A DNA stretch of 64,000 nt from Siphlonurus alternatus (lineage: Eukaryota; Arthropoda; Insecta; Ephemeroptera; Siphlonuridae), in the NCBI GenBank assembly GCA_949825025.1, contig OX463783.1:14047628-14111627 (forward strand), in the 5' to 3' direction. Below, one piece after another: positions 1-14,431 of the stretch (position 1 is the first letter of the stretch; each line of letters opens with the position of its first letter). Position numbers and translations under genes: made by a program. Below the pieces are notes generated by a model that was not told where the DNA came from, searched no databases, and saw only the letters and a program-made list of their open reading frames with translations.

Positions 1-675
1 AACGATCTATAATATAGTTCACTGATGTATGCAAAATAATACAAATCAAAATATTCGAGGATTCGTGTAAGGTCAAAAGAGGAAAATGAAGTTTTTTCTC
101 TACTATTTAAATTGAATTTATAAGTAATCACAAAAAGTGATGTATTAAACACAAAAATGTATTCATTATCAAAATAAAGCTATGAACATAATATTCATTA
201 AGTTAAGATTTTTTAGTGCTTTTTTTCCATCCGATTATTAAATTACTATATATATATGAATATTCATATTTAAAATTATTCTTCTATTCAGCTATTGAGC
301 TTACAACTGATCTGATATGTATATTTATTTTTACTGTATCAATATATTTTTAATATTTTTTATTTATTTTGCTCTCTTAGAAGCGTATATAGGATACGGA
401 CAAGTTCACACAATATACTGTATAACGACCATATGTCCATGAACAAGACGCAAAATTCTACATTTTTAATATTATTTAATTGCAATAAGAACTATTTTCT
501 TATCTCTAAACAATGAAACTAACCTTTATCGCCAGTTTTTAACATCTTTTGCTTCCTTGGCGGTCATGTACATTACAACAAAGAAAATATTAAAAAAATA
601 ATAATAGCAATTAAAACTTGTTCATATAATCTTATTTTTACCTTATTTTAATATACATATTAAATTATTTTTCTC
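1..675. other. AT-rich stretch, nothing recognised
   Basis: Poly-A/T runs and TATATA blocks. No open frame, RNA gene or repeat could be recognised on either strand. Confidence 0.5.
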
Positions 676-846
676 AATAGCTTTTAGCACCGAGATGTCA
701 AATGGTTCACCGCACCTTATAGGCGTAGTAAGATCCTCAGTGGCGAACTGACGGTAATGTAGCATCCATCCCAGTTGACTGGTGGGCGTACAACGATCTT
801 TGTGCTACCGCTTTCACGCATCTGTTTATCACCTTTAGTATTGTAT
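676..846. other. GC-richer block, unassigned
   Basis: About 170 bases of clearly higher G+C inside AT-rich DNA. It carries several CpGs and no long open frame. A short piece near 762 (CATCCATCCCAG) resembles the tail of the SINE core seen elsewhere in the window, so this could be a decayed retroposon, but the match is too short to decide. A conserved noncoding element is the other possibility. Confidence 0.3.
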
Positions 847-1492
847 TCCTTATGGGCGAGTCAAAATATACAAAAAAAAAATGTTCAAACTTTACTTTTT
901 TTATGATACTATGCCCACACACATAGAAAAGGGTTCTTCTATGCTTTTTTTTTTACATAAAAAACAGATTGAAAGTTGTATTGATATAAAAAAAAAGTAT
1001 AATACAATGTTTTTTACTTAAATATAGTAATATTTTGCATTTAATATTGACATAATATGATTTTAATTTATTTTGTTTATATATTTTAATTTAATTTTTT
1101 TTTTGTTCATGTTTAAAAAAATAATGATATTTTTATTTATTTTTGTTTTGTGAGTTTCTAAAAAATAACTGTCACCATTTTGTATATAGTTTATTTTATT
1201 GTGTTTTAAATATTACAATTTAACGCCTATTTTGTGTGATATTTTATTACAACACCATGTATTTTATATATCAGACGTATATATTGATTCTAATACAGGA
1301 TTGAACAAAAAAAAATGTCAGCATATATAAACACCTACGTTTAACTTTTTCTTGTTTTTTTTTTTTTTTAAATCAATGAATGAAATTTCATACCATCTGT
1401 ACAACAGTAGATTTACTATTTTTAATATTTTATTATAATACATAGTATTGTGTTGTATATTATAATAATTATGAAGTGTATTATCACTACAT
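847..1492. other. AT-rich stretch, nothing recognised
   Basis: Homopolymer A and T runs. The open frames here are low-complexity and do not look coding. Confidence 0.5.
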
Positions 1493-1810
1493 ATGGACAA
1501 TTTGCATGCCATTTTTTATTGCAGAAATGGATAGAGGGTACCAAATTATGAAACTCTGAATTTTTTCAGATTTTTTTGAGAGCGGGAACTATTTTTAAAA
1601 AATTATTGAAAGTCAGTTTTATGACGTCACGGGCGTTTAGCGCCTATCCTTTTCTTAAGGACAGACTTCTCGTGACGTCATAAAATCGACTTTCAATAAT
1701 TTTTTAAAAATAGTTCCCGGTCTCTAAAAAATCTGAAAAAATTCAGAGTGGTATAACTTTGCACCCTTTATCCATTTCTGCAATAAAATAATGTCATGCA
1801 AATTGTCCAT
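1493..1810. mobile_element. Foldback element A1 (318 bp palindrome)
   Basis: Two arms of about 137 bp (1493-1629 and 1673-1810) are inverted copies with few mismatches, around a loop of about 43 bp. Each arm reads inward from ATGGACAATTTGCATG, through GCAGAAATGGATA, CAGATTTTTT and GGGAACTATTTTTAAAAAAT, to the CRE octamer TGACGTCA (1622-1629 and 1673-1680). Copies A2 (24352-24663) and A3 (63528-63845) have nearly the same length and inner arm, but different outermost arm sequence. No transposase is present, so it is non-autonomous. No convincing target duplication is visible, so the superfamily is unknown. Confidence 0.85.
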
Positions 1811-3126
1811 TCATCTGAATTTGGCAATTGCTATTACGATTTTCAATTATTGGTTTAAATATCATGGTTAAATATTATACAATATTTAAAATATATATTA
1901 TATGGATCGTTCTCAGTTTGTAATCCTTGTGTTTTTTTACACTCAATCGACCTTATATATATGTCTAACAACAATTAAGTACACAATGGAAAATAAGTGT
2001 AGAAAAACTACAGGTTTGGTTTTACGAACAGACCTATTGTCTGAATTATAATTTGGTTTTGAAAATGTTCAACAAAGTATCTGGATCAAAATTTTCTTCA
2101 CAATCTAAGGAATCTCTGTAATTTTTCTGATTATTTATTGGCAATTGTTAGCACATGAATTAACTTAATACTTTCGTAAGTTATAAATATTATTTATCAA
2201 TAATTAATTTATTCTTTTACCAGCATCAAATTGACACATTACTAATTTTTCTGTCACTTTTGACACATATTTCATTAAAAAACAATTTTTTTTTTATATT
2301 GAAAGAATAATTAAATTAAAATAAACAAAAACAAATATATTAAAAAAAAAGCAACTTCAATTTTTTTTTTAATTTAAAATTTCCGTTATAATATGTACAT
2401 GTAAAATAGCAATAAATTATATTATAAAAAACATCATTATTGAATACATACATATTATATTTTTTTAAATAACTATTTCATATATATATATATATAATAT
2501 ATAAAGATGACAAGCTATTAGTTTTGCATGTTTTGTATAATAAATCTTTTAATAGCTTGTTCGAATAATATATTTTGGTTAAAGTGTAAATGAGTAAAAA
2601 AAAAGAGCAAAGAGACGAAACAAAAATTACGTCACATAATTTTTTTTATAATTTCCGGTTCCGGGAGCATAAGTATAGTGACCTCTGTTAACTCCACCTC
2701 TAAACCAATCATAAGAGGGTATAATTAACCATCAATGATCTCCTCCTACTATTCATTGATCCAGCTTGCACTACAGGGAATCGAGTCAGGACAGATGAAA
2801 AATATCTATTGTATTTTCTTTCAAAAATGTTCTTAAAATTTTAAACATTTTAATTTAAAAAGTAATATTTAATTGCGTTAATTTAAGGATTGAAAAATAC
2901 GTATACTATATAAATATTATTTGACTTCCTTTTAAAATTTCGTCTTCTTTTGCTTCAGAAGTGTCACCCTTCTTTTGAATATTGTGGCCAGATAGAGTAA
3001 AATGGACTCTACAAATTTTCAGATATTTGTTATTAACTGAACCCAGTTTTAATGTATATACTGGTCACTGTAGTAATATAGTAGTAGACGCTAAAAACTT
3101 CCCGTCTCTTCGTGCAAGACCCATTT
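1811..3126. other. AT-rich stretch with a small promoter-like patch
   Basis: Mostly poly-A/T. The 2640-2790 part is more balanced in composition and holds a CCAAT pentamer near 2704, followed about 15 bases later by TATAATTA. There is no open frame downstream that would make this a promoter, so I call nothing. Confidence 0.35.
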
Positions 3127-3310
<184 letters not shown>

Positions 3311-3333
3311 ATGTTTTTTTGTGTTCTTTTTTT

Positions 3334-3575
3334 TAGATTTTGTGGGACTGGGACCATTTCCTATAATAGTCCATCCCAGCATTTACCTAGTTATCATAGA
3401 GGGAACCATGAAAACCTCAGTTAGGATGGTCGGCAATTGATGAAGGATAAATAACATCACAACGACATTCGGAATGCAGCAGTGGGTGTTCTTTGGCTAC
3501 TGCATTTTAATAAAAACCAGCGTTGTCTGGGATCAAACTCAAGACCATCTAATAGAGATTCGGCAGAGTGCACGT
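3334..3575 (-). mobile_element. tRNA-headed SINE with shared core
   Basis: Read on the minus strand, a pol III B-box-like segment (GAGTTTGATCCCAG, about 3529-3542) is followed by a CAATTGCCGACCATCC stretch, the core ACTGAGGTTTTCATGGTTCC, a GCTGGGATGGA block and finally the TAAA tail. The same order occurs at 50229-50505 and 26335-26580. There are no coding sequences, as expected of a SINE. The matching LINE partner is not in the window. Confidence 0.75.
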
Positions 3576-4526
3576 GAAGTGTCATTGATTGTTATATACT
3601 ATATTTGCTCAAACGATAGTTATATTTACTTACAACAATATACTATAAACTTACAATCAATGAACACACCTAAATATTACCTGCTCTCTAAAATTTATAT
3701 AGCTTTTAAAAAAACATAAATTATAAAATACTATTAAAATTTACAACACTAATATTTAAAAAAAAATATGTTCAATACCGTATTTTATATTTAAAATGAA
3801 AATATACATTATTATAACAGGGTATTATTATTAAAAACATATTTTATAGTGATATGCTTAATAATATTGCCAATATTATTTTTTATTTTAAAGGCGTATT
3901 AATGCATGCAATGTACAATAACATGGATGATATAAGCTTATGATAAGGTTCATCGTGCGAACTTATTGTATGGATCGATTAATCAGAATTTGTCATGCGA
4001 GGTGTGTTCAAGGTGAAAAAGGTTAGTAAGAAGAAGAAGAGAAACGAATAGATTAATTATAGCTTATATACAAACTTTATAATATATATTATGAATCTAA
4101 AATAAAAAAATATTTTTATATATTTTTTTTTCTTTAAATAAGTTTGATTATAAAGAGATACATCTTTGTCTATAATATATGATTATATAGATATTTTTTA
4201 AAATAAAAAGAAAGTTTTTGAGTTTATTTTTATTATGATTTTACGAAATTGATAATTAGTATGTTTGTATTAGAAATTAAGTAAACAAACTAATTTAATA
4301 ATTATTTTAGTTTTTAACTAATCAATCAAAAATATAATACTATTCTATGATGAAGCAATTTAATAATCGCTTAACTTTCTGTAATTAAAAATATGTGTAA
4401 ATAAATTAAAACCAAAGTTTTCTGTTCTTTAAAAGTATTGTTGAGGTGAAAGAAACAAAATTAGGACAATAAAATTGATGATTCAAACCTGTGTGTAAAA
4501 TTACCATTAACGATTAATCTCAGTTA
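3576..4526. other. AT-rich stretch, nothing recognised
   Basis: A slightly more balanced patch lies at 3890-4050, ending in a short AAG-rich run. No gene or repeat was recognised. Confidence 0.5.
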
Positions 4527-4852
4527 TATACTGCTGGGGTCAAAGAAAATTTCCCTGCAAACGAATCGAATGAAATAAATTTTAAAAAATCGAGAATGTT
4601 CTAAAAATAATCGCTTATATGGTTTCAGCAAATTCAGTCTTGCAGTTTTCTTATAACAGCTCAATTTCCGGTTTTCGTCCATAAGGCCAATGTTACACAT
4701 CTACCTCAGTTTTCACAAAACTGATAAGACAGATTCGCTTCAAAATTATTTTGTATGCCACCTATTGATGGTGAGTTCTAAGTCCCCTGCAAGTCTTGTT
4801 GCATTCAGGCGCTACGATTGCGAGATATCAACCTACTGAACTTCATCCTTAA
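4527..4852. repeat. Dispersed repeat J, copy 1
   Basis: About 325 bp that matches 59242-59556 in the same orientation at roughly nine bases in ten by eye, with small indels. Long shared blocks include TTTCCCTGCAAACGAATCGA and CAGGCGCTACGATTGCGAGA. Copy 2 has an open frame through its first half. Here the equivalent frame is broken by stops, and substitutions do not favour third codon positions, so I do not call a gene. It could be the 3' end of a LINE, a SINE of unknown head, or an old duplication. Confidence 0.7.
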
Positions 4853-5963
4853 TTGTAAAAGTATCATGCAAGGATAACTAACACCAACAATGTCGTTACG
4901 TCCTTTGCTCTGGTGGGCGAAATCAGGTTAACAATGGAAAATGCATAGTTGAATAGACATGTACCAACAATGGTTTGTTAAAACTTAAAACCATTGCGAT
5001 TAGTAAACTTTAATTAGATGGTCTAATTGGCAAAATTTTCAGAATCAATGAGGTATGTGATCGAATTCATCAATAATATCAATATATATCAGAATTGATG
5101 GTTTCAAGGCCAAGAAAAAGGCAAAAATTATGCACTAATATATATATTATGCTTACTATCCCTGAATATTATACCTTGTGCAATATTACCAACCAACAAG
5201 TTTTGTTTCCATAGCTACCAGCAGAGTAAGAGTAGAGAGAGTAAATCTTCTAATAAGATCACAACTAGAATTAAAATGCAATAAAAAATATTATTGTTTT
5301 ATAAATTTGTATATTTCTACAGTATTGATGAATTATTTGTATTCATAATTCTTTTCAATCAAAAGCAAAAAGTAAACCAATTATATATCAGATTATTCTG
5401 TTTAAAAGGAGTTATTTTTGGAAGAACAGTTAAAACATAATAAATTCTAGATTTATAATATTGAATGTGTGTAGGCAACACTTATTTAATTAAAATAACA
5501 AAATATTATGAGCAATCATTAATGCTTATGAGAATGATTCCTGCAAAATGCTTTTAAATGTGGAGTAAATTACTTTTCGCCATCACTGTATTTTGTTGAG
5601 TGCTTTTTTTATACGTGTCTCTTGTTATCTTTAACTTATATGGAAATGTATTTTTTGAATTATGTTACAATAATAAAAAAAAAGAAGAATAGTAAATATT
5701 TGACATTACAGTGCAAATAGTGCTACCAATGATACACAAATGGTGAACATAAATCGGTGTTCAGGACCAGGATGTGGTGTTAAGTCACTATCAGGAATTT
5801 AAACGTTCACATTTAACAGAGCATGCGGTATTTCAATCTGAATACCTAGACATTATAGTTTACTACTGCGAAGGAGAAGTTTTTTTTTTCTTTTTGGTGT
5901 CAAATCTTTCAATGGATTTATGTACGTTATACCTATATGCTTTTTTATTACTTAATAAAATAT
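4853..5963. other. AT-rich stretch, nothing recognised
   Basis: The 4860-4990 part is more balanced in composition. The small open frame ending just before the GA tract has no coding character. Confidence 0.45.
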
Positions 5964-5970
5964 GAGAGAG

Positions 5971-6042
<72 letters not shown>
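5964..6042. repeat. (GA)n microsatellite
   Basis: About 79 bp of GA repeat with one interruption near its start. The RE-repeat frame through it is an artefact. Confidence 0.95.
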
Positions 6043-6045
<3 letters not shown>

Positions 6046-7429
6046 TCACTAATACAGAGAAATTTAAATATGATATTGTCTCCGAAAGTGTAAGGTTTCT
6101 GGCCTTCCTATTCGTATTTCAGATTTGCAATTTCACATATTTCAGTAATTGTATTGCAAACTCTCTGCAAAAATTTAATGCTAAATTTCAAACAGAATAT
6201 ATAGTCACCATAGACTTAAAGGTAAGTCTATGATAGTCACAAACTTCACACTTTCGGCTACTTCTGGAGGGAATATCAAATTAATTTGACCAAACAAATA
6301 AATAGTGTAGCCAAGTGAATTATATAATATGTATCTATTATTTTTTTTAATAAAACGGAGTTATACCAATTATATAAAAAAATAAGGGTACTTTTCATGT
6401 CTTCGTCAAAAAACCACAATAAGTAACATTGTTTAGCACTTATATTTTTATATTTTATTTGTTTCAAATGTTTGTATATAATAACCTGAGAAAAGATTAA
6501 ACGTTCAAAACTCCCAATTACATACATAGAAATATAAGAAAGAGTAAAATTCTAGGTTTTCAAATTTATTCAAATATACTTTTTTCTAACTTAATAAATC
6601 CGAGAGTTTTTCAGCCCATTAATAAACAAAGATTTGCATACCATTTCATACACTGAAACCCTTCAAAACACGAATGACCTGCATTTTTATCCTATAATCC
6701 CGTAATTAATGACATTATCATAGAAATTTCTTAACATTTTTTTTTATATTTTAGTTTAACTAAGGATTACTAATACTTATAAAAAAAAACTTTCATGACA
6801 TTTAACTCATTCTTTGCAATTCATCATCATTTCATAAACTCGATCTTTTCCTTACTTTAATAATTTACATATTTTTTTTAGAAATCAATGTATTTTTTAT
6901 ATTTTTTAAAACTTGACTAATAAATGTATGGACATTTGTCAAGTTGTCAATTCTGTCTTTAGTTAAAGTTTGGTGAGAGAAAAAAAAAATCATTGTTATC
7001 GTTTTGTTATTCATCATCTAGACATTTCAATTGTTGCCTTCGATGTGTCATATATAACAACAATCAAAACACCGAACCATTGTTATGAATGTCAGCAACA
7101 ACACAAAATCATCCTGTTACAAAAACCTAATTTAAAACACATTTTTACACCTGTCAAACTTTTTTTTCTAAGTATTTTTTTTTTTTAAAAAGGTTGCAAC
7201 CTAATCCTTTTAGTTTATGACAAAGATAAATTATGAACTAAAATATATATTATCATATTGATAACTTGAAATTTTGTTATTTTTAATTATCAAATGAAAA
7301 ATACTTTATATATATATAGCAATGCATAAAAATATTAACATTATAAATTATTATAATTTATTTTTTCTTGATTGTATTTTAAGGTACGTCACAAGGGACT
7401 AAATTTAACTTCTTGTGTATAAACCCGAC
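6043..7429. other. AT-rich stretch, nothing recognised
   Basis: A short hairpin lies at about 6209-6232 (CATAGACTTA pairing with TAAGTCTATG across 4 bases). It is too short to classify. No gene was recognised. Confidence 0.45.
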
Positions 7430-7480
7430 ATAGTAGGACTTTAGGACTTCGTGGGTCCCTTTCAAATCCTTCCAGTAACA
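7430..7480 (-). mobile_element. SINE tail fragment
   Basis: The stretch GGACTTCGTGGGTCCCTTTC, followed by CAAATCC, matches the far 3' part of the SINE at 26335-26580 (about 26370-26400, which reads GTGGGTCCCTTCCAAACC). The core and head are missing, so this is only a fragment. Confidence 0.4.
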
Positions 7481-9195
7481 TGCAGGAAGACCAAGTTGGC
7501 TTATAAGAATAATCGATGCATTTCTAGTTTTCAATATTAAGTCTAGATTCTTACACCAATAAAAAATAAAGCATAAACCGTATGATACAATGGAGATAAA
7601 CTATTTGCATTCTCAATTAATTTTTGTATAATTTACATACTTCATCCCAACAGCCCATAAGTAATAATCCACTTTATTATATTATATTAATAATAATATA
7701 TAATTCCACTTTTTTAATAGAATTCTAATAATATTTACAACAAATAATATTTTAATTAATCATCAATTAAAGTGTTGTAAAGGTATACCGTCAGTACAGT
7801 GCATGAGTACGTATATAAAAGTTGTCAGTATAGTGCATGAAATCCACATTCACCTGTATGAGCCACATTCACTGCATAATTTACAGTGTTTTTATTTATT
7901 TTGTTATACATTTGTAACAAAGTAAAAGTAAATTTAATGTGAGTACTCTCTGCATGATGAACAAAAATTGTTATATCTGCATTATTTTGAACATATTAAC
8001 ATTTTCTTTTCCCTTTAACATGCTAATCTAGTCCATATGTTAAATATGTCGTCAAGATTGGTTGCCTGCTTTTAGGTGTTATTCGAAATTTTATTATATT
8101 GTATAGTATTCTTTATGATATGCCTTTAATATCAATTATCAATAAATAATTCAATATCCATTTAATATAGTAAATTTTATATACTCTGTATGTACTAATT
8201 TATCAATATGTTGTATATAAATTTAATATCTTATGCAAGAAAGTATATAAATACATAAAAATATGTCATTACTTGAATGTATTTCTTCATTTGAAATAAT
8301 TTACAATGATATTTTTTTGTGCAAAGTCAACATTTGAAGAGGTTTATTATTTGACCTTTTTGATCCTCTTTTGTATATAAAAATTATTATTACAAATGCA
8401 CACTACTATACTATTATTTTTTTATATATATATTCCTTTCTACAGTATTATACATATTACGATTTCTGTCAAACAAATCTTTCACAATATACTCCTTGAC
8501 TATCTCTTAAGATCTAGACCTGTTTTCACATTTTAAAATGAATACTTGAGATGATGGAGGAATAAATAAAAAAAAAATGTATGGTATTTTTTTGCCTGAT
8601 CATTGTATTTTTTGTGTGTTATATATTTAAGTATTCTCTGACTTCCTTGAGTCAAAAGGTTTAACTGTGTAGATTTTTTTTCTACTTACTTTTTTACGTA
8701 TTTTAAATAGTTGAAACATTAAATATATAAAATGTACTAGAATAAAAATACATTATTATATTATATGCTACCATAGAAAATAGAAATAGTGACTTTATAA
8801 AATATATATTAAAAAACCAATGGTGTGATCTCAAAAAAGATGTAAGAATTAGTGTCCTTATTTTTCACTCCAATAAATAGTAATAACCTGTCCTAAATAC
8901 AATTGTATTTTTTTCAATTTAAAAGCAAGATATTAAATTAAATTGTTAATAACGAATAATTACTGTATAACTATGAATACAGTGTGTAGGAACATAATAA
9001 TGCAGCATAGATGGTTGTTTGTAAATTTGAATACTATAATCTGGATATTTATTGAACCATAGGTATAATTTTTTTACCTAATAAAGGAACTGTGGAAACC
9101 AATTTTTCAAGACCTGGAGAACCATGCACATACATCAAAAGCAGATCGATTTAATCATGGATATCAATCTCAATCATCCAATTACTAATCAAAGT

Positions 9196-9198
<3 letters not shown>
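7481..9198. other. AT-rich stretch, nothing recognised
   Basis: A small tandem repetition of AGTGCATGA lies near 7797 and 7834, and TA-rich blocks occur around 8120-8260. GAACTGTGGAAACC near 9087 resembles a decayed SINE core but is too short to call. Confidence 0.45.
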
Positions 9199-9270
<72 letters not shown>

Positions 9271-9298
9271 CTCTCTCTATATTCTCTCTCTTCACTCT
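9199..9298. repeat. (CT)n microsatellite, interrupted
   Basis: About 100 bp of CT repeat with interruptions (TTCT, TTG, TATATT, TTCA). It is on the opposite strand sense to the four GA tracts of the window. Confidence 0.95.
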
Positions 9299-9889
9299 CC
9301 TCTGTGTTAAGTTAAAATTATATAAAATATTTCCCTTGATTTGATTTAATTAAAAATCTTACTGTTAAATTCTGACAACAAAGAAATTATTATAATTTTA
9401 TTACAATATTTAATTAGTTAATATTTTAATAAGCTGCTGACAAAACATTTAATGATAGCGTTACATCATTAAATACATTTTTTTAATTAAATACAAAAAT
9501 TAATCAGCAGCTCTGCAAAAAAATTTACCTATACAAGCTTTAAAAATACAAATCCATCGACAAAAAGGTCAAAACGCAATCATATGCATACTTTCATGTT
9601 TAGAGATTTAGAGATACAATAATAGCTATTATTATCAGAACCTACAATTGTCTGTTTTTGAATCTGAAAGTCTCATTTCTTTAATTGACTAGATTTATGC
9701 TCTTCTTCATTTCAATGGATTTATACCTTTAATTTTTAAAACCACAAAATGTAAATTTATATTGATAAATTTTATCAATATAGTATTTTATTTTATTTTA
9801 TTATAATTATATTGTTAAATATGTTTTTGAGAATTAAAAACAAAATCACTGTTTTGAGCTGAAAAATGAATAAATAATAATGTATATTA
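9299..9889. other. AT-rich stretch with a weak hairpin
   Basis: AAGCTGCTGA (9431) pairs imperfectly with TCAGCAGCTC (9503), and TTTAATGAT pairs with ATCATTAAA inside it. Nothing else was recognised. Confidence 0.35.
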
Positions 9890-9972
9890 TGAACCGGCCG
9901 ATAGGATTATGTAATATAATCTTGGCTGGACTGTATTGTATAATATTGAATAAATAAATAAAAAAAAAAAAA
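9890..9972 (+). mobile_element. Truncated retroposon 3' end
   Basis: A short more GC-balanced piece (GAACCGGCCGATAGGATTAT onward) runs into TTGAATAAATAAATAAAA and a poly-A run. This unique-end-plus-AATAAA-tail layout is typical of the 3' end of a LINE or SINE copy. No coding sequence or second copy is seen, so the family is unknown. Confidence 0.4.
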
Positions 9973-10507
9973 TGAAAAATGCAATAGGAGCTATTTTCCA
10001 TATCTTTAAACAATAAATGTAACATTTATTGTAAATGTCAAGTTACGTCCTCATCCTTTTGTGTCTGTCTCATTTACAAACATTCATTAATAACATTCAT
10101 AATATAAAAAAAAAATAATTAAAATGAGTCATACCCACATTACAATTGCAATTGAACATGACATTTACAATTAAGATACAAAAATATCATGCTGAGCATT
10201 GATCTATCTCTTTTACATACACATGCTAATCATGTTTTATAATATAATTAATCTAAAGGTGATTTCATTGTCTTTATTAATGTTCTTCAAGATGAATAAA
10301 GATGACTTCAAAAGGTTATAGGTATAAAATATTAAAAGGTAGGGCTTCATTTTTATGATCACAATATTAGGTTTGACAAGCATGTTTAAACACCTGCCCT
10401 ATTTAGTAACGCTTAAAAATAAATTAAAGCTTTTGTTTATTTTTTTTTAATCAATCGATTTTTTTTAAACATTTACTAATGAGGCTTTATAGACAATCAA
10501 AGTTAAG
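9973..10507. other. AT-rich stretch, nothing recognised
   Basis: Contains a 10-bp-arm hairpin (ACAATAAATG/CATTTATTGT near 10009-10031). There is no gene. Confidence 0.45.
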
Positions 10508-10664
10508 TATACTCTGGTTCACATTTAACTTGGTTTTCGTCGTGTTTGTAACGTCTTCAGTAATTGGTGTGTTGTTTGTAACGAAGAACTTTATTGGCCG
10601 AGCCGAGCCGAAGGACACCTGAGCGTTTTCGACAAAAACCAAGTTACATATGAACCTTAGTATA
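10508..10664. mobile_element. Hairpin MITE Q (157 bp)
   Basis: The left arm (TATACTCTGGTTCACATTTA, then ACTTGGTTTTCGTCG) is the inverted counterpart of the right arm (CGACAAAAACCAAGTTACAT, then ATGAACCTTAGTATA), over about 38 bp with few mismatches. The middle is GC-richer (GCCGAGCCGAGCCGAAGG). TA lies at both ends, which would fit a TA target, but it cannot be separated from the repeat itself. Confidence 0.65.
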
Positions 10665-10971
10665 GATGAATTGTTGAGCTAATTAAGATAATTTTTTATG
10701 ACAAACTTTCTGTTATTGTTCATCCCAGAATTTGTTCTAATTTAAAAAAATTAATAGTCACTCAAAAAATATTTTTTGATGATCTGCAAAACTAGGTTTT
10801 CAATAAAAAAATTGATTTGAAGAATTTAAATACACTTCCAAACATTCGGAATGATACGACAACTTTGTTGAAATTTTAAATGAATCAGTGAGCATAGAAA
10901 GTCTCTAAGGAGATATGATAAGGAGGCTGGACACAAACCATTTATTATATAATATTCTTTGCTATTATTAT
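10665..10971. other. AT-rich stretch, nothing recognised
   Basis: No frame, repeat or motif could be supported. Confidence 0.5.
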
Positions 10972-11006
10972 GGTTGTATCATATAATACTATTATATGAT
11001 ACAACC
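10972..11006. other. Perfect 16-bp hairpin
   Basis: GGTTGTATCATATAAT and its exact reverse complement are separated by ACT. It lies just left of a GC-richer block (11007-11170) and may mark one end of an inserted element, but no matching second end was found. Confidence 0.7.
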
Positions 11007-11633
11007 AACAACTTCCCTTACTGGGTTTTTGACAAGGAGGTTCTTAACCCAGAAACCACCCTCTGAATGTGAACTAAAATTCTTCAGGAGTAACATTTTT
11101 GGTCCTTCTAAAGAGGGGATTGCGCTGACGTCATACCCCTGGCAAGTAGGCAGCGCTGAGTGGGCATGAATGCACATATACTAGCATATTATTATAACCA
11201 TTTTTATAATTATTTTTTTACTTAACTTTACATAATAAATAAGGTTTAAATACTGTAAGAATATAAAACAGTACATGATAGAACTCGTAGAAAAATCTAG
11301 TCACCGAAAAACTGAAGTTATAAGTATTTTATTTTTTTATTTATATTTTTGTCATTGTTCCTATGTGTTTTAACACAATCTTACCCTCCGCTTTCTATTT
11401 TTCCTCCCCTCCTTCTGCAGCGAGCAGGTAGCGAATAACTTTACACCTCCCCTCACAAATCCAATGTAAACATAAACAGCAATCAACTACTTCCAACATA
11501 TTTCGAATGGCAGTAGCTATCAAACAATCACTTGTGCACACTAACATGTGGAACTAATAAGGCTTGAATTCAATGAAAAGTTCATAAATTAATATATATT
11601 TTTTTAGTTCAACCGAGATGAAATCTTACCGCG
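11007..11633. other. Mixed block and AT-rich DNA, unassigned
   Basis: 11030-11170 is GC-richer and holds an exact CRE octamer (11126-11133). A minus-strand open frame of about 60 codons covers it but shows no recognisable domain. 11380-11460 is pyrimidine-rich. Confidence 0.35.
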
Positions 11634-11735
11634 CGATCACTTGCCGACCATCCTGACTGAGATTTCCATGTTTTCCTCAGTCATAATCAAACAAATGCTG
11701 AGATGAATTGCCAAGTCATGGCTACCTCAGTATGG
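11634..11735 (+). mobile_element. SINE core fragment
   Basis: Shows GCCGACCATCCTGACTGAGA, then TTTCCATG, TCCTCAGTCA and, further on, GCTGAGATGAATTGC, in the same order as the core and 3' part of the full SINE at 50229-50505. No A or B box is visible upstream, so the head is lost or unrecognisable. Confidence 0.65.
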
Positions 11736-13524
<1,789 letters not shown>

Positions 13525-13644
13525 GTAAGGTGAAGAAGATATATCTCCAACCTCACATAGGTTACCACTTTATGTGATCCATCCTCTTGCATTTGTCACT
13601 GCATGACCTTTTAAACTTAACTTACCTCATCCCATATTATACTA

Positions 13645-14429
13645 CACTGAGAAAAAATTGTTAAATAAGAAGAAGAAAATAATATTTTTCCTTGTTCTGT
13701 ATAGAATCGTAAATGATAAATTTAAACTTTTTTTAGGATGGTTCATACTAAATCTAGAACTCTCAAAGAAGATATGGCCAAAGTATGGTCAAGGGACTTT
13801 TTTTGAAAGCATACCAATGTTATTTTATGGAAAATTTGATTTTTGAAAAATCTGTAACTTGCTTCAAAAATATTTACATTGGTCGGAGATACTAGGAAGT
13901 ATTCGGCTCGTGTTTGGCCAGTTAGATCCTTCGTTGCAAAATGTCAACCAATGACCGTTAACATTACAAAAACGATGAAAGCATAATTAAATATGATGCG
14001 TAGTGTACTGGTTTGAAGAATTTGAAAGGATATACATCTATTTTTTTTTTACATTTATGAACTTTCATTTTAATTTTAACATGAACCCTTTTTTGTAATC
14101 TCAGTTTTAATGTTGTGAGGGTCTATTTGTGGATGGCCAAGGTAATAATGGGTGCGATTCAAGAAGCAGTTAGCCAGATTTCTAACCACGTTTAACTAGG
14201 TGTTTAACAGGTATAATTTAACTTGGTTAAGCTAAACGTGGTTAGAAACCTGAGCTAACTGCTTTGTGAATTGCACCCAATACTGCTAGCTAACCGTAAG
14301 GATTATAGCATCATGTTGTGCATGCATGTAAGTTTAGTTTATATGTTCCCTCTTACGATATTAAGCAGCAAACTATATTTCCCTCGACCATAACGATTTT
14401 TTTTTTTTTAGATTAAATTTTTCTCAGTG
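13645..14429. mobile_element. TA-flanked element with CACTGAGAAAAA ends
   Basis: CACTGAGAAAAAATTG at 13645 is inverted as AAATTTTTCTCAGTG ending at 14429, with TA directly outside both ends. A TA duplication and short terminal repeats fit Tc1/mariner-like non-autonomous elements, about 785 bp here. Inside are a 62-codon open frame with no recognisable domain and, at 14150-14278, a family F hairpin. The repeats are only about 14 bp, so chance pairing is not fully excluded. Confidence 0.5.
14150..14278. mobile_element. Hairpin MITE F, copy 1
   Basis: The arms read GGGTGCGATTCAAGAAGCAG inward to TTAGCCAGATTTCTAACCAC on the left, and the inverted equivalent on the right ending GAATTGCACCC. The arms are about 55 bp. 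A second copy is at 28740-28888, with a likely relic near 28317-28380. AAT stands outside both ends of this copy, but copy 2 does not confirm a 3-bp duplication, so the superfamily stays open. Confidence 0.8.
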
Positions 14430-14431
14430 TA

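Noticed and set aside
2700..2730. CCAAT box and TATA-like pair as a promoter
   Set aside because: Such motifs are common by chance in AT-rich DNA and no gene follows.
6209..6232. Short hairpin as a microRNA precursor
   Set aside because: 10-bp arms and a 4-base loop are too short for a microRNA hairpin.
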